DNA of 64,000 nt from Salipiger sp. CCB-MM3 (GTDB taxonomy: Bacteria > Pseudomonadota > Alphaproteobacteria > Rhodobacterales > Rhodobacteraceae), in NCBI RefSeq assembly GCF_001687105.1, contig NZ_CP014595.1, positions 1,178,001 through 1,242,000 on the forward strand. Direction: 5' to 3'. The position numbers and the translations under genes are program-made. The notes beneath the pieces were generated by a model, which did not search any database, was not told the origin of the DNA, and saw nothing but the letters and a program-made list of their open reading frames with translations. Shown one piece after another: positions 50,635-58,987 of this stretch (its first letter is position 1; every line of letters starts with the position of its first letter).

Positions 50635-50677
50635 GTATGCATGGATTGTGCATGGGATGTGCATGCATTGTGCCCCC
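50635..50677 (+). repeat. 43-bp tandem element with 11-bp period, copy B (upstream of pcaD)
   Basis: Same structure as the copy at 23231-23273: GTA, then TGCATGG-ATTG, TGCATGG-GATG, TGCATGC-ATTG, TGCCCCC. It differs at two positions. A further partial unit CATGCATGG occurs just upstream (50621-50629). It ends 75 bp before the pcaD start, between divergent truB and pcaD. Confidence 0.75.
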
Positions 50678-50752
50678 CTCTCCGGGCCGGTTCCCTTCCC
50701 TCCGGCGATGCCCTTCGATAGGGTCGCCGCGACCATCTGAAAGGGCCTTCAC

Positions 50753-51553
50753 ATGCAGATCGCAGACCTCGGCGACATCCGCCTGCACTACCGGATCGAC
50801 GGCCCCGAAGACGGCGCGCCGCTGGTGTTGGCAAACGCCCTCGGCACCGACCTGCGGCTGTGGGATCCGCTGCTCCCGCATCTGCCCGAGGGCCTGCGTA
50901 TCCTGCGCTACGACATGCGCGGACACGGCCTCTCGGACTGCCCGGAGCCGCCTTATTCCATGGGCGCTCTGGTCCGCGATGCCGAACGACTGATGGAGCT
51001 AACCGGTTTCAAAGACGCGGTTTTTCTCGGCCTTTCGCTGGGCGGCATGGTCGCACAGGGGATCGCGGCAAAGCGCCATGACCTTGTGCGCGCGGCGGTC
51101 TTGTCGAACACCGCCGCCAAGATCGGCACCCGGCAGATCTGGCAAGCCCGCATCGCCGAGGTGGAAAAGCGCGGCGTCACGGCGGTGGCGGATTCGGTGC
51201 TGGAACGCTGGTTCACCCGCCGGTTCCGCGCCAGCCCCGAGTTCCGCCCGTGGCACAACATGCTGACCCGCACGCCCACCAAAGGCTATATGGGCTGCGC
51301 CGCCGCCATCGCGGGCACCGATTTCATCACCCCCACCTCCGGCCTCCGCCTCCCCGTGCTCGGCATCGCCGCCAGCGAGGACGGCTCCACCCCGGCCGAT
51401 CTGGTGCGCGAGACGACCGACCTGATCCCCGGCTCGCAGTTTGCGCTGATCCGCGGCGCCGGGCATCTGCCCTTCGTCGAGAAACCCGCGGAATATGCGA
51501 AGGTTCTCAGCGACTTCCTGAAATCCCAAGGCCACATCGGGGGGCACATCTGA
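50753..51553 (+). CDS. pcaD: 3-oxoadipate enol-lactonase
   Basis: 266 residues. PcaD-like features: the start MQIADLGDIRLHYRIDGPED, LANALGTDLRLWDPLLPHLP, RYDMRGHGLSDCP, nucleophile GLSLGGM and the catalytic His in RGAGHLPFVEKPAEYA. It opens 3-oxoadipate enol-lactone in the protocatechuate branch of the beta-ketoadipate pathway. The other pathway genes (pcaCHGQ) are not here; only a degenerate PcaB-like gene lies two genes downstream. Its stop overlaps the next start (TGATG). Confidence 0.87.
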   Translation: MQIADLGDIRLHYRIDGPEDGAPLVLANALGTDLRLWDPLLPHLPEGLRILRYDMRGHGLSDCPEPPYSMGALVRDAERLMELTGFKDAVFLGLSLGGMVAQGIAAKRHDLVRAAVLSNTAAKIGTRQIWQARIAEVEKRGVTAVADSVLERWFTRRFRASPEFRPWHNMLTRTPTKGYMGCAAAIAGTDFITPTSGLRLPVLGIAASEDGSTPADLVRETTDLIPGSQFALIRGAGHLPFVEKPAEYAKVLSDFLKSQGHIGGHI

Positions 51554-52272
51554 TGGCACAGTTCCTGTTGATCCACGGCGCGGCGCATGGCGCATGGTGC
51601 TGGCGCGACGTGATCCCGGCGCTGGCCGACCGAGGGCATGAGGCCCGCGCCATCGACCTTCCCGGCCACGGCGAAGACACCACCCCGCACCAAGAAGTGA
51701 CCCTGCAGAGCTACGTGGACGCGATCACCGCAACCCTGCGCGAGATCGGCCAGCCGACGATTGTCGTCGCCCATTCCATGTCCGGCGTTCCCGCCACGCA
51801 GGCCGCCGATCTGCACCCCAAGCTTTTCGCCCGCCTCGTCTATCTCTGCGCCTTCCTGCCCGGGGATGGCGACAGCGTCACCAGCCTCAGCCGCGCGTGG
51901 CCGGACCAGCCGCTGAACGAGGCGATCCGCCGCGACGAAGGCGGCGTGACCTTCCACTTCGACCCCGCAATGATCCGCGAGAAATTCTACCACGACTGCC
52001 CCGAGGCGCTGGTGAAACGCGCGGCCCGCCATCTGACGCCGCAGCCGATCCTCACCCAGAAACAGCCCGTCACACTGACGGGCCGCGCCGAACAGGTGCC
52101 GCGCAGCTACATCGTCTGCGCGCAGGACGTCGCGGTGCCGCCCGATCACCAGCGTTCCATGGCGTCGGTCTTGCCAAGAGAGGACGTCTACGACATGAGC
52201 AGCGCGCATTCGCCCTTCCTGTCCGACCCTGACGGCCTCGCCGCTCTTCTGGACCGTATCGCCCGGAGCTGA
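51553..52272 (+). CDS. Alpha/beta hydrolase, EstC/methylesterase-like
   Basis: 239 residues, starting at once with the first strand and oxyanion region (MAQFLLIHGAAHGAWCWRDV). The nucleophile elbow is VAHSMSGVP (Ser) and the C-terminal His is in SSAHSPFLSDPDGL. This type is related to plant methyl-salicylate esterases and hydroxynitrile lyases. The substrate is unknown. It overlaps pcaD by one base and is followed after 3 bp by the PcaB-like gene, so the three form one operon. Confidence 0.87.
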   Translation: MAQFLLIHGAAHGAWCWRDVIPALADRGHEARAIDLPGHGEDTTPHQEVTLQSYVDAITATLREIGQPTIVVAHSMSGVPATQAADLHPKLFARLVYLCAFLPGDGDSVTSLSRAWPDQPLNEAIRRDEGGVTFHFDPAMIREKFYHDCPEALVKRAARHLTPQPILTQKQPVTLTGRAEQVPRSYIVCAQDVAVPPDHQRSMASVLPREDVYDMSSAHSPFLSDPDGLAALLDRIARS

Positions 52273-52275
52273 CCC

Positions 52276-53106
52276 ATGTCCGCCACGCCTTTCGACAGCA
52301 CCCATCTGCACCGCCTCTTTCCAGCCGGAGACCTCGCGAAACTCTTCTCCGACAGCGCCGAGATCCGCGCACTGATGATCGTCGCCGGGACGCTGGCGAA
52401 GGTGCAGGGCGAGGCAGGGCTGATCCCCGAGACCGCCGCCAAGTCGATCCATCGCGCAGCGCTCGAGTTGCAGATCGATCCCGCCGGGCTGGCACAGGCC
52501 ACCGCCGCTTGTGGAAATGTGGTGCCGCCGCTGCTTGAGGCCTTTGCTTCGCTGATGCAGGCCCCCGACTACGCGCAATATCTTGGACAGGGCGCACGCC
52601 CCGAGGACCTGCAGGATTGCGCGCTGGCGCTGCGTCTGCGGCAGGTTCTGGCGCAGTTCGCAACCAGCCTCGACGGGCTTGATGGCACGCAGGACCTGCG
52701 GGAGGAACTCCCGGCGCTGCGGGACGCCCTGCTCTGCGTCAGCTTGGGTGGTGAGAACGCGGAAATTCTGCGGCCCGCACTTGCCGAGGCGCTCAACCTC
52801 GGCGCGCAGGGCTGGGGCGCGGACCGGCGGCCGCTGCGTGATCTGGCGGACTGGGGCGCACGGCTGGTCCAGACGCTTACGGCGGGCACACCGGACGATG
52901 CCCCGCTCGCGGCGCTTGCCGTCCAAGTCGGTGCCCTCTCAACCGCGCTCGGCCAACAAAGCCCGGAAAACGCACGGCCTGCACCAGTGCAGCGCCATCT
53001 GGAAAGCCTCACCCTGCCGCAACTCCTGCTCGCCTGCGGCGCGGCCATGCGGCGGGCGCATGCGTTTGCCGAAACAGCTGGCAAAACACCACCTGTGGGA
53101 GAGTAA
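52276..53106 (+). CDS. Degenerate 3-carboxy-cis,cis-muconate cycloisomerase-like protein
   Basis: 276 residues; PcaB is usually 350-450. The N-terminus (SPFD-type ATPFDSTHLHRLFPAGDLAK, AKVQGEAGLIPE) is clearly PcaB-like. The catalytic HxGATSQDxxD region is present but changed to YLGQGARPEDLQDC, so the His, Thr and Ser are lost. About 40 residues are missing after RLRQVL, and a second gap removes the superfamily signature SSxMPxKxNP. The sequence resumes at LTLPQLLLACGAAMRRAHAF and then stops. The frame stays open throughout. It cannot be an active lyase. Either it is a pseudoenzyme or an old pseudogene with in-frame deletions. Confidence 0.75.
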   Translation: MSATPFDSTHLHRLFPAGDLAKLFSDSAEIRALMIVAGTLAKVQGEAGLIPETAAKSIHRAALELQIDPAGLAQATAACGNVVPPLLEAFASLMQAPDYAQYLGQGARPEDLQDCALALRLRQVLAQFATSLDGLDGTQDLREELPALRDALLCVSLGGENAEILRPALAEALNLGAQGWGADRRPLRDLADWGARLVQTLTAGTPDDAPLAALAVQVGALSTALGQQSPENARPAPVQRHLESLTLPQLLLACGAAMRRAHAFAETAGKTPPVGE

Positions 53107-53264
53107 TCCCCGCGCAGGACTTGCGAGACTTGGCCATTCGCAGTACCAGAAATCGACCCGCCAGACGGTTTTCCCGCTCAAGCTAGGTTCCGGCCCGCCG
53201 CACACTCGTTTTCTGCGGCGGTTGCCCTATATTCTCATTGTTATCTTAAAGAGGCCTAAGACAG

Positions 53265-53591
53265 GTGACCGAAGACACGCTCAGCCCCCCGCCCGAGGAA
53301 ATGGCAGACAACGCGCGCAACGCCGCGGCTTTCCTCAAGACGCTGGCCCATGAGGGCCGGCTTATGATCCTGTGCCATCTCGGTTCGGGAGAGCGCTCGG
53401 TGGGCGAACTCGAAGCCCTGCTCGGAATGCGCCAGGCCGCGGTGAGCCAGATGCTCGCGCGTCTGCGCGAAGAAGGGCTGGTCAACACGCGCCGCGAAGG
53501 CAAGACGATCTATTACAGCCTCGCCACCGAAGACACCGCGCGGGTGATCGGGCTGCTCTACGAGATTTTCTGCGCGAAAAGCGACTGCTGA
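53265..53591 (+). CDS. ArsR-family repressor, SqrR/BigR-type
   Basis: 108 residues from GTG 53265 (GAGG upstream); an ATG 12 codons later is possible. Winged-helix core: LKTLAHEGRLMILCHLGSGE, SVGELEALLGMRQAAVSQML (recognition helix) and NTRREGKTIYYSLA. Two cysteines, C37 and C103, are 66 residues apart, exactly the spacing of the persulfide-sensing pair C41/C107 in R. capsulatus SqrR; a third Cys ends the protein. SqrR and BigR repress sulfide-detoxification genes and let go when the two thiols are bridged by sulfur. No sqr or pdo gene is next to it, so its target is unclear. Confidence 0.85.
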   Translation: MTEDTLSPPPEEMADNARNAAAFLKTLAHEGRLMILCHLGSGERSVGELEALLGMRQAAVSQMLARLREEGLVNTRREGKTIYYSLATEDTARVIGLLYEIFCAKSDC

Positions 53592-53612
53592 ACGCCGGGC
53601 GGAGCGCTTTTT

Positions 53613-55508
53613 TCAGCCCTCCGCCTCTTCCTCCTGCCAATCCCACGGACGCGCGTAGTGGCCAAGGCATTGCGTCACAGCCGTGTCGCTTGCCCCATTG
53701 CGCTCTAGCCGCGCGACCAGACCGCGGCGGCGATCATCCTCGACGTAGGAGACGCGCGCCGACACCCCATCGCGCTCCAGCGCCGCGTCATAAACGCGGG
53801 TGATGGCCTGCTTTCGCAACTCGGGCTTGAAGACCTTGCCGACACCGGTCTTGGGCAGCTCGGGCAGGATTTCCAGATATTTGGGCCAAGCGGCACGCTC
53901 GTGGATGTGCACGCGCGCATGGGCCAGAAGGTCCTCTTCGGTGACCTCCGCCCCCGCCACCAGTTCCACATAGGCGCAGGGAAGCTCGCCCGCGTGATCG
54001 TTCGGCTCGCCAATCGCGGCAGCCACCGCGACCGCGGGGTGGCGCATCAGCGCGTCCTCGATCTCGGCGGGGTCGATGTTGTGCCCGCCGCGGATGATGA
54101 TGTCCTTGGCGCGTCCGGTGATCCAAAGATAGCCCTCTTCATCGAGCCGCCCCAGATCGCCGGTCCGCAGGTAAACGCCGTCGTGGTAGAGACCCTCGTT
54201 GCGCTCTGTGTCGGTATATGTCCCGCCCGGAATGACACCGGGGTTGGAGACGCAGATCTCGCCGATTTCGTCGACGCCACATTCGCGCGGCCCGGCGTCG
54301 GTCTGCTGCACGATCTTGACCTTCGTATAGGGCAGCGCAAAGCCGACCGATCCGACCTTTTTCACCCCTTTTGGCGGGTTCACCGAGACAAGACAGGTCG
54401 CCTCGGTCAGCCCGTAGCCTTCGCAGATCGTCACCCCCGCGGCGCTTTCAAAGCGCTTGAAGAGTTCCGGCGGCATCGGCGCCGACCCCGAGAAGGCGTA
54501 TTCGACGGTCGAGATATCCGCGTCCGCCTTCCGCTGCATCAGCGCAGAAACGGCGGTGGGCACGGTGATGATGAAGGTGATCTTCCAGCGCGCGCAGAGC
54601 TTCCAGAAATTGTCGAACACCCCCTCGCCGCGGTAGCCCGCGGGCGTCGGCAGCACCATATGCGCGCCTGAGGCGATCGCCGACATCACCACCACCTCAG
54701 AGGCGAAGACATGGAACAGCGGCAGCGGGCACATCACGTTGTCGGTCTCGCGGAACAGCAGGCGCGAGCCGAGCCAACCGTTGTAAAGCATCCCCGACAG
54801 CTTGTGCTGCGCGACCTTGGGCATGCCCGTGGTGCCGCCGGTGTGGAAATAGGCGCTGACCCGATCCCCTGTGGCCGGGACGAAGGTGAGCTCCGTCGAC
54901 TGGCGCCGCATCTCCTCGTGAAAGCAGCGAATGTCGGCGTGATGAATGTTGAGCAGCTTGGGGCGCAGCAGCGGCACCAGCCAGCGCTTTGGCGCGGTGA
55001 GGTAGCGGTTAAGATCCACCTCAAGCACGGTGACCACCCGCGGCGCATGGCGGCAGGCCTCGGCCAGCTTCTGCGCGATATCGGTCTTGGGGAAGGATTT
55101 CAGCGTGACGACAACCCGCGCCCCGGTCTCGCGCAGGATCGCGGCGATCTGCTCAGGCTCAAGCAGCGGGTTGATTGGCGCGACGATCCCGGCAGTGGCC
55201 CCGCCTAGCAATGTCACCAACGCCTCGGGGCAGTTGGGCAGCACCATGGCGACGACATCGGTCTCGCGGATGCCCAAGCTGCGAAAGAGGTTGGCCGCCT
55301 GATTGCTGCGCTCGAGCAGCTGCGACCATGTGAGGGTCGTCGCCGGGTCGGTTGGACCAGACTGCAGTTGGAAACTCATCGCCGGACGGTCCGCATAACG
55401 CTCTGCGGTCTGCGCGAGGCAGGCGTGCAGGGTTTCCGGCAGGGTCCGCTCGGACCACGGTTTCTCGGCCTCGATCGCGTCGCGATCGGCTGGCGTGATG
55501 AATTGCAT
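53613..55508 (-). CDS. AMP-binding acyl-CoA synthetase
   Basis: 631 residues from ATG 55508, with GGAGGA 8 bases upstream. Adenylation-family motifs: YFHTGGTTGMPKVAQHK (phosphate loop), EGYGLTEATC, YLRTGDLGRLDEEGYLWITG and the hinge GRAKDIIIRGGHNIDP; the catalytic Lys sits in PKTGVGKVFKPELR. It couples a carboxylic acid to CoA with ATP. The acid is unknown; an intact LEPEQIAAIL and a long C-terminal tail after the Lys are seen. Convergent with the SqrR-like gene. Confidence 0.88.
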   Translation of the reverse strand: MQFITPADRDAIEAEKPWSERTLPETLHACLAQTAERYADRPAMSFQLQSGPTDPATTLTWSQLLERSNQAANLFRSLGIRETDVVAMVLPNCPEALVTLLGGATAGIVAPINPLLEPEQIAAILRETGARVVVTLKSFPKTDIAQKLAEACRHAPRVVTVLEVDLNRYLTAPKRWLVPLLRPKLLNIHHADIRCFHEEMRRQSTELTFVPATGDRVSAYFHTGGTTGMPKVAQHKLSGMLYNGWLGSRLLFRETDNVMCPLPLFHVFASEVVVMSAIASGAHMVLPTPAGYRGEGVFDNFWKLCARWKITFIITVPTAVSALMQRKADADISTVEYAFSGSAPMPPELFKRFESAAGVTICEGYGLTEATCLVSVNPPKGVKKVGSVGFALPYTKVKIVQQTDAGPRECGVDEIGEICVSNPGVIPGGTYTDTERNEGLYHDGVYLRTGDLGRLDEEGYLWITGRAKDIIIRGGHNIDPAEIEDALMRHPAVAVAAAIGEPNDHAGELPCAYVELVAGAEVTEEDLLAHARVHIHERAAWPKYLEILPELPKTGVGKVFKPELRKQAITRVYDAALERDGVSARVSYVEDDRRRGLVARLERNGASDTAVTQCLGHYARPWDWQEEEAEG

Positions 55509-55655
55509 CACCGCAATCCTCCTCCCCTCGCGGTGCCGGCGCGATGCGCCGGAACACCAGTTTCAAGCGTGGGAAGAGCGACCTCCTCCCGCAAGGGCTG
55601 CGCCAATAGCACGGCTCCTGCGGGTCGCAAAGCCCACAGTTACGCCACGGCAGGA

Positions 55656-57455
55656 TTACTCGGCGGCAACACCGTCGGTGAACTGCAGCCGCGCCAGCCG
55701 CGCGTAAAGCCCGCCCTCGGCCACCAGCGCATCATGCGCACCCTGCGCGACAATCCGACCGTGGTCCATGACAACGATCCGGTCGGCCTTCTTCACCGTG
55801 GCCAGCCTGTGCGCAACGATGATGGTGGTCCGCCCTTCGGCCAGCGTATCCACCGCCTGCTGCACGGCCCGCTCGCTCTCGGCATCCAGCGCAGAGGTCG
55901 CCTCGTCGAGCAGCAGCACCGGCGCGTCGCGCAGGATCGCGCGCGCGATGGCCACGCGCTGCTTCTGCCCTCCCGAAAGCATCACGCCGCGCTCGCCCAG
56001 CCACGTGTTATAGCCGTCGGGAAGCCCCGTTAGGAAATCATGCGCCGCAGCGGCACGGGCCGCCGCCTCGACCTCGGCATCGGAGGCATCGGGGCGCCCG
56101 AAGCGGATGTTGTCGCGCGCCGAGGCGGCGAAGATCACCGGGTCCTGTGGCACCAGCGCGATGTGCTGGCGGAAGGCATTTCGGCTCATCGCGTCCACCG
56201 GCACACCGTCGAGCAGCACACGCCCGCCATCGGGATCATAGAACCGCTGGATCAATTGCACGATGGTGGTCTTGCCAGCGCCCGAAGGGCCGACGAGCGC
56301 CACCGTCTCACCCGGTTTGATGGCCAGATCAATGCTGTCGAGCGCCTTGACGCCGGGCCGCGCCGGATAGGTAAAATCGACGCTGTCAAAGGTGATCTCA
56401 CCGCGCACGGTCGAGGGCACGGGCAGCGGCTGCGCCGGGTCGTTCACCGTATCCTCGGCCTGCAGAAGCTCCACCAGCCGCTCTGTCGCCCCGGCAGCGC
56501 GCTGCAACTCGCCGAAAATCTCGGACAGCGCCGCCACGGCCCCCGCGACCATCACCGAGTAGATGACAAATTGCACCAGCGCCCCGGCGCTCATCTGCCC
56601 GGCGCGCACATCAATGGCCCCGGCCCAGAGCACGCCGACGACGCCGGTGAACACCAGAAAGATCACGATCGCGGTCATCAAAGAGCGGGTCCAGACGCGG
56701 CGGCGGGCGGCGTCGAAGCTCTTTTCGGTGACCTCGGCGAAAGCCTCGCGGCTGATCGCTTCATGGGTGTAGCTCTGCACCGTCTGCACCGCCGACAGCG
56801 CCTCGGCGGCATTCCCCGACGAAGCCGCGATCCAGTCCTGGTTCTCGCGGCTGAGTTTGCGCAGGCGGCGGCCCAGCGTGAGGATCGGCACGATCACCAC
56901 CGGCACGATCAGCAGCACCATGCCGGTGAGCTTGGCCGAGGTGAACAGCATCAGGGTCAGCCCGCCCGCAAAGAGCAGCAGGTTGCGCAGCGCGATCGAC
57001 ACCGACGAGCCGATCACCGACAGGATCAGCGTGGTGTCGGTGGTGATCCGGCTGAGCACCTCACCGGTCATGACTTTTTCGTAGAAGGCGGGCGAGAGGC
57101 TGATCACCCGGGCAAAGACCGCCTTGCGGATATCGGCCACCACGCGCTCTCCCAGCCGCGTGACCAGCCCGTAGCGCAGCGCGGTGCCAATCGCCAGAAG
57201 CGCGGCGATCCCGAGCGCCGCCATGAAGTAGCGGTCCAGCAGCGCGCCATCCTCGACGCCGAAATTGTCGACCACCCGGCGCACGGCCAGCGGCAATGTC
57301 AGCGATACGGTGGCGGTGGCGATCAGCGCGAGGATCGCGGCAACCATCAGCCCCCGATAGGGCCGCATGAACGGCCACAGGGCGGCCAGAGAGCCGAGTT
57401 TACGGGATTTCTCACGATCGTCCTGCACGGTGGCAGCCGGGTTTCCGTGGGCCAT
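55656..57455 (-). CDS. ABC exporter, fused membrane and ATPase domains (MsbA/LmrA-like)
   Basis: 599 residues from ATG 57455, with AAGGAGGGG upstream. Residues 1-330 form a six-helix membrane domain; the ATPase follows, with Walker A GPSGAGKTT, Q-loop LVPQDPVIF, signature LSGGQKQR, Walker B VLLLDEATSALD and the His switch IVAHRLATV. It works as a homodimer. Substrate not readable: lipid A, lipids or drugs are exported by relatives. It begins 126 bp downstream of tRNA-Gly on the same strand. Confidence 0.9.
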   Translation of the reverse strand: MAHGNPAATVQDDREKSRKLGSLAALWPFMRPYRGLMVAAILALIATATVSLTLPLAVRRVVDNFGVEDGALLDRYFMAALGIAALLAIGTALRYGLVTRLGERVVADIRKAVFARVISLSPAFYEKVMTGEVLSRITTDTTLILSVIGSSVSIALRNLLLFAGGLTLMLFTSAKLTGMVLLIVPVVIVPILTLGRRLRKLSRENQDWIAASSGNAAEALSAVQTVQSYTHEAISREAFAEVTEKSFDAARRRVWTRSLMTAIVIFLVFTGVVGVLWAGAIDVRAGQMSAGALVQFVIYSVMVAGAVAALSEIFGELQRAAGATERLVELLQAEDTVNDPAQPLPVPSTVRGEITFDSVDFTYPARPGVKALDSIDLAIKPGETVALVGPSGAGKTTIVQLIQRFYDPDGGRVLLDGVPVDAMSRNAFRQHIALVPQDPVIFAASARDNIRFGRPDASDAEVEAAARAAAAHDFLTGLPDGYNTWLGERGVMLSGGQKQRVAIARAILRDAPVLLLDEATSALDAESERAVQQAVDTLAEGRTTIIVAHRLATVKKADRIVVMDHGRIVAQGAHDALVAEGGLYARLARLQFTDGVAAE

Positions 57456-57580
57456 GGCCCCTCCTTTGTCTGCAGCACGGTATTGGGCCTGCAGGCGCCC
57501 CCCGTCAAGCGACGCGCGCCACGCAAAGACATGACGACAGCCGAAAGACGGGCCGATACATTCATTTTCCGGGGAGGGGA

Positions 57581-57654
57581 TGGAGCGGGCGGCGGGAATC
57601 GAACCCGCGTCATTAGCTTGGAAGGCTAAGGTCTTACCACTACACAACGCCCGC
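57581..57654 (-). tRNA. tRNA-Gly (anticodon TCC)
   Basis: Minus strand cloverleaf: acceptor GCGGGCG pairs with CGCCCGC, D arm with GTAGTGGTAAGAC, anticodon arm CTTAGCCTTCCAAGCTAAT with TCC in the loop, T arm CGCGGGTTCGATTCCCGC, and an encoded CCA (74 nt in all). It decodes GGA and GGG. Confidence 0.96.
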
Positions 57655-57666
57655 GTAGTGGGCGGA

Positions 57667-57695
57667 GAGATATTGCAACCGATCGGCCCGGTCAA
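57667..57695 (-). promoter_or_regulatory. Sigma-70 promoter of tRNA-Gly
   Basis: Minus strand TTGACC, 17 bases, TATCTC. The start would lie about 6 bases before the tRNA 5' end. Confidence 0.65.
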
Positions 57696-57738
57696 CCGCC
57701 CCCGCGCGGCTTTTGCAGGATGCCGCCACGTTTTGTGG

Positions 57739-57768
57739 TGATCCGTTCCGGGGGCCGCCGCGTATCAA
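57739..57768 (+). promoter_or_regulatory. RpoE-type promoter of the DUF2177 gene
   Basis: TGATCC, 18 bases, TATCAA, ending 26 bp before the start codon. The -35 and the spacer are the same as at the two sites in the rpoE intergenic region (60287-60316 and 60442-60471). Confidence 0.6.
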
Positions 57769-57794
57769 AGGGGTACAGCGCAAAAGGACCCCAC

Positions 57795-58199
57795 ATGCAG
57801 ACGCTCATCCTCTACGCCGTGACCGCGGCCGTGTTCCTCGGGCTCGACATGCTCGGGCTGCGTTACCTGATCCGCCCGGTGTTCGAGCGTCACGTCGGCC
57901 ACCTTCTGGCAGAGCCGTTGCGCCTCGGCCCGGCTGCGGGCTTCTATCTTGCGTATGTCGTCGGTGTGCTGTTCTTCGTCTCGCTGCCCGCCCTGCGCGA
58001 CGGGGCACCGCTGCAGGCGCTCTGGACCGGCGCGTTGCTCGGGCTCATGTGCTACGGCACCTACGAGATGACCAATTTCGCCACGCTCGCCGACTGGAGT
58101 TGGGAGCAGGTGATCGCTGACTGCCTCTGGGGTGGTGTGCTGACCGGCGTCTCGGCTTGGATCGGCGTCGCGGTGATCTCGGCAGTCTTCGGGAAATAA
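57795..58199 (+). CDS. DUF2177 membrane protein
   Basis: 134 residues from ATG 57795 (AAAAGGA upstream). Four membrane helices; DUF2177 features are LGLDMLGLRYLIRPVF, LGLMCYGTYEMTNFATLADW and the C-terminal DCLWGGVLTGVSAWIG. Function unknown, but it recurs beside the RpoE/ChrR lipid genes in alphaproteobacteria. An RpoE-type promoter in front places it in that regulon here. A terminator hairpin follows at once. Confidence 0.88.
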   Translation: MQTLILYAVTAAVFLGLDMLGLRYLIRPVFERHVGHLLAEPLRLGPAAGFYLAYVVGVLFFVSLPALRDGAPLQALWTGALLGLMCYGTYEMTNFATLADWSWEQVIADCLWGGVLTGVSAWIGVAVISAVFGK

Positions 58200-58200
58200 A

Positions 58201-58241
58201 CTGAAGCCCTCCCGTTGGGGGGAGAACCGGGAGGGCTTCAG
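58201..58241. terminator. Bidirectional terminator hairpin between DUF2177 and SDR genes
   Basis: Perfect 14-bp arms, CTGAAGCCCTCCCG and CGGGAGGGCTTCAG, with a 13-base loop. The right arm covers the SDR stop codon (58238-58240). On the minus side TTTATTT follows. The plus side has no T-run, so minus-strand termination is better supported. Confidence 0.65.
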
Positions 58242-58981
58242 CCCGCGAGGCGTTCCGTGAGTCGCAGCGCCAGCGGATAGGGCAGGACACGCAAAAGCTT
58301 CAACACATAGGTAAAGCGCTTCGGGAAATGGATTTCGAAGCCACGCCCTGCCATGCCCTTTGCGATGTCGCGCGCAGCCTCTTCGGGCTCGATCATCGCG
58401 GGCATGTTGAAATCGTTCTTGTCGGTGAGACGGGTGCGCACGAAGCCGGGGCAGACAAGCCGAACGTCAATCGCCGGCGCAAGTTCAACCTTCAGCGTCT
58501 CGGCAAGGTTGATGATCGCGGCCTTCGTCGCAGAATAGGCCTGTCCCTTCGGCAGCCCCACGTATCCTGCGACCGAACCGAAGAGCACCAATTGCCCGCC
58601 CTCTTTGAGCACTTTCGGCGCGCTCTGCGCCACCAGCAGCGTGCCGGTCACATTCACCTGCACCAGTTTGGCGGTCTTTTCGCGGTCCAGATCGACGACC
58701 CGCGCCGGATCGTAGAGCGCGGCGGTACAGACCATCGCGTCAAGGCTCTGGCCCAGTTGCGCCACGGCAGCGTCCAGTGTGTCGGGCTCGGCAAGGTCAA
58801 GCGGCAGCACCTCGGCGCCGCCGCAGTCCTCCGCCAGCTTGCGCAGCGCGTCCTCGTCGCGGGCGGAAAGCACCAGCCGCGCGCCCTGCCAGGCAAGCTC
58901 ATGCGCCAGCGCCGCGCCGATGCCGGAGCTGGCGCCGATGATCCAGATGCGTTTGCCGTCAAAGGAGCTGGACATGGTCAT
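58238..58981 (-). CDS. Short-chain dehydrogenase/reductase in the rpoE-chrR operon
   Basis: 247 residues. The cofactor motif is GASSGIG near 16-22, the catalytic Ser in VLFGSVAGY and the intact YSATK motif. It resembles the SDRs found beside CFA-type methyltransferases and amine-oxidase-like genes, and may act on membrane lipids or a lipid-derived aldehyde; this is inferred. It starts 6 bp after chrR and so is the third gene of rpoE-chrR-SDR. Confidence 0.88.
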   Translation of the reverse strand: MTMSSSFDGKRIWIIGASSGIGAALAHELAWQGARLVLSARDEDALRKLAEDCGGAEVLPLDLAEPDTLDAAVAQLGQSLDAMVCTAALYDPARVVDLDREKTAKLVQVNVTGTLLVAQSAPKVLKEGGQLVLFGSVAGYVGLPKGQAYSATKAAIINLAETLKVELAPAIDVRLVCPGFVRTRLTDKNDFNMPAMIEPEEAARDIAKGMAGRGFEIHFPKRFTYVLKLLRVLPYPLALRLTERLAG

Positions 58982-58987
58982 CCCCGC

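Noticed and set aside
57581..57720. tRNA-Gly as an integration site for a mobile element
   Set aside because: No integrase gene and no repeat of the tRNA 3' end found in the window; the genes on both sides are ordinary chromosomal ones.
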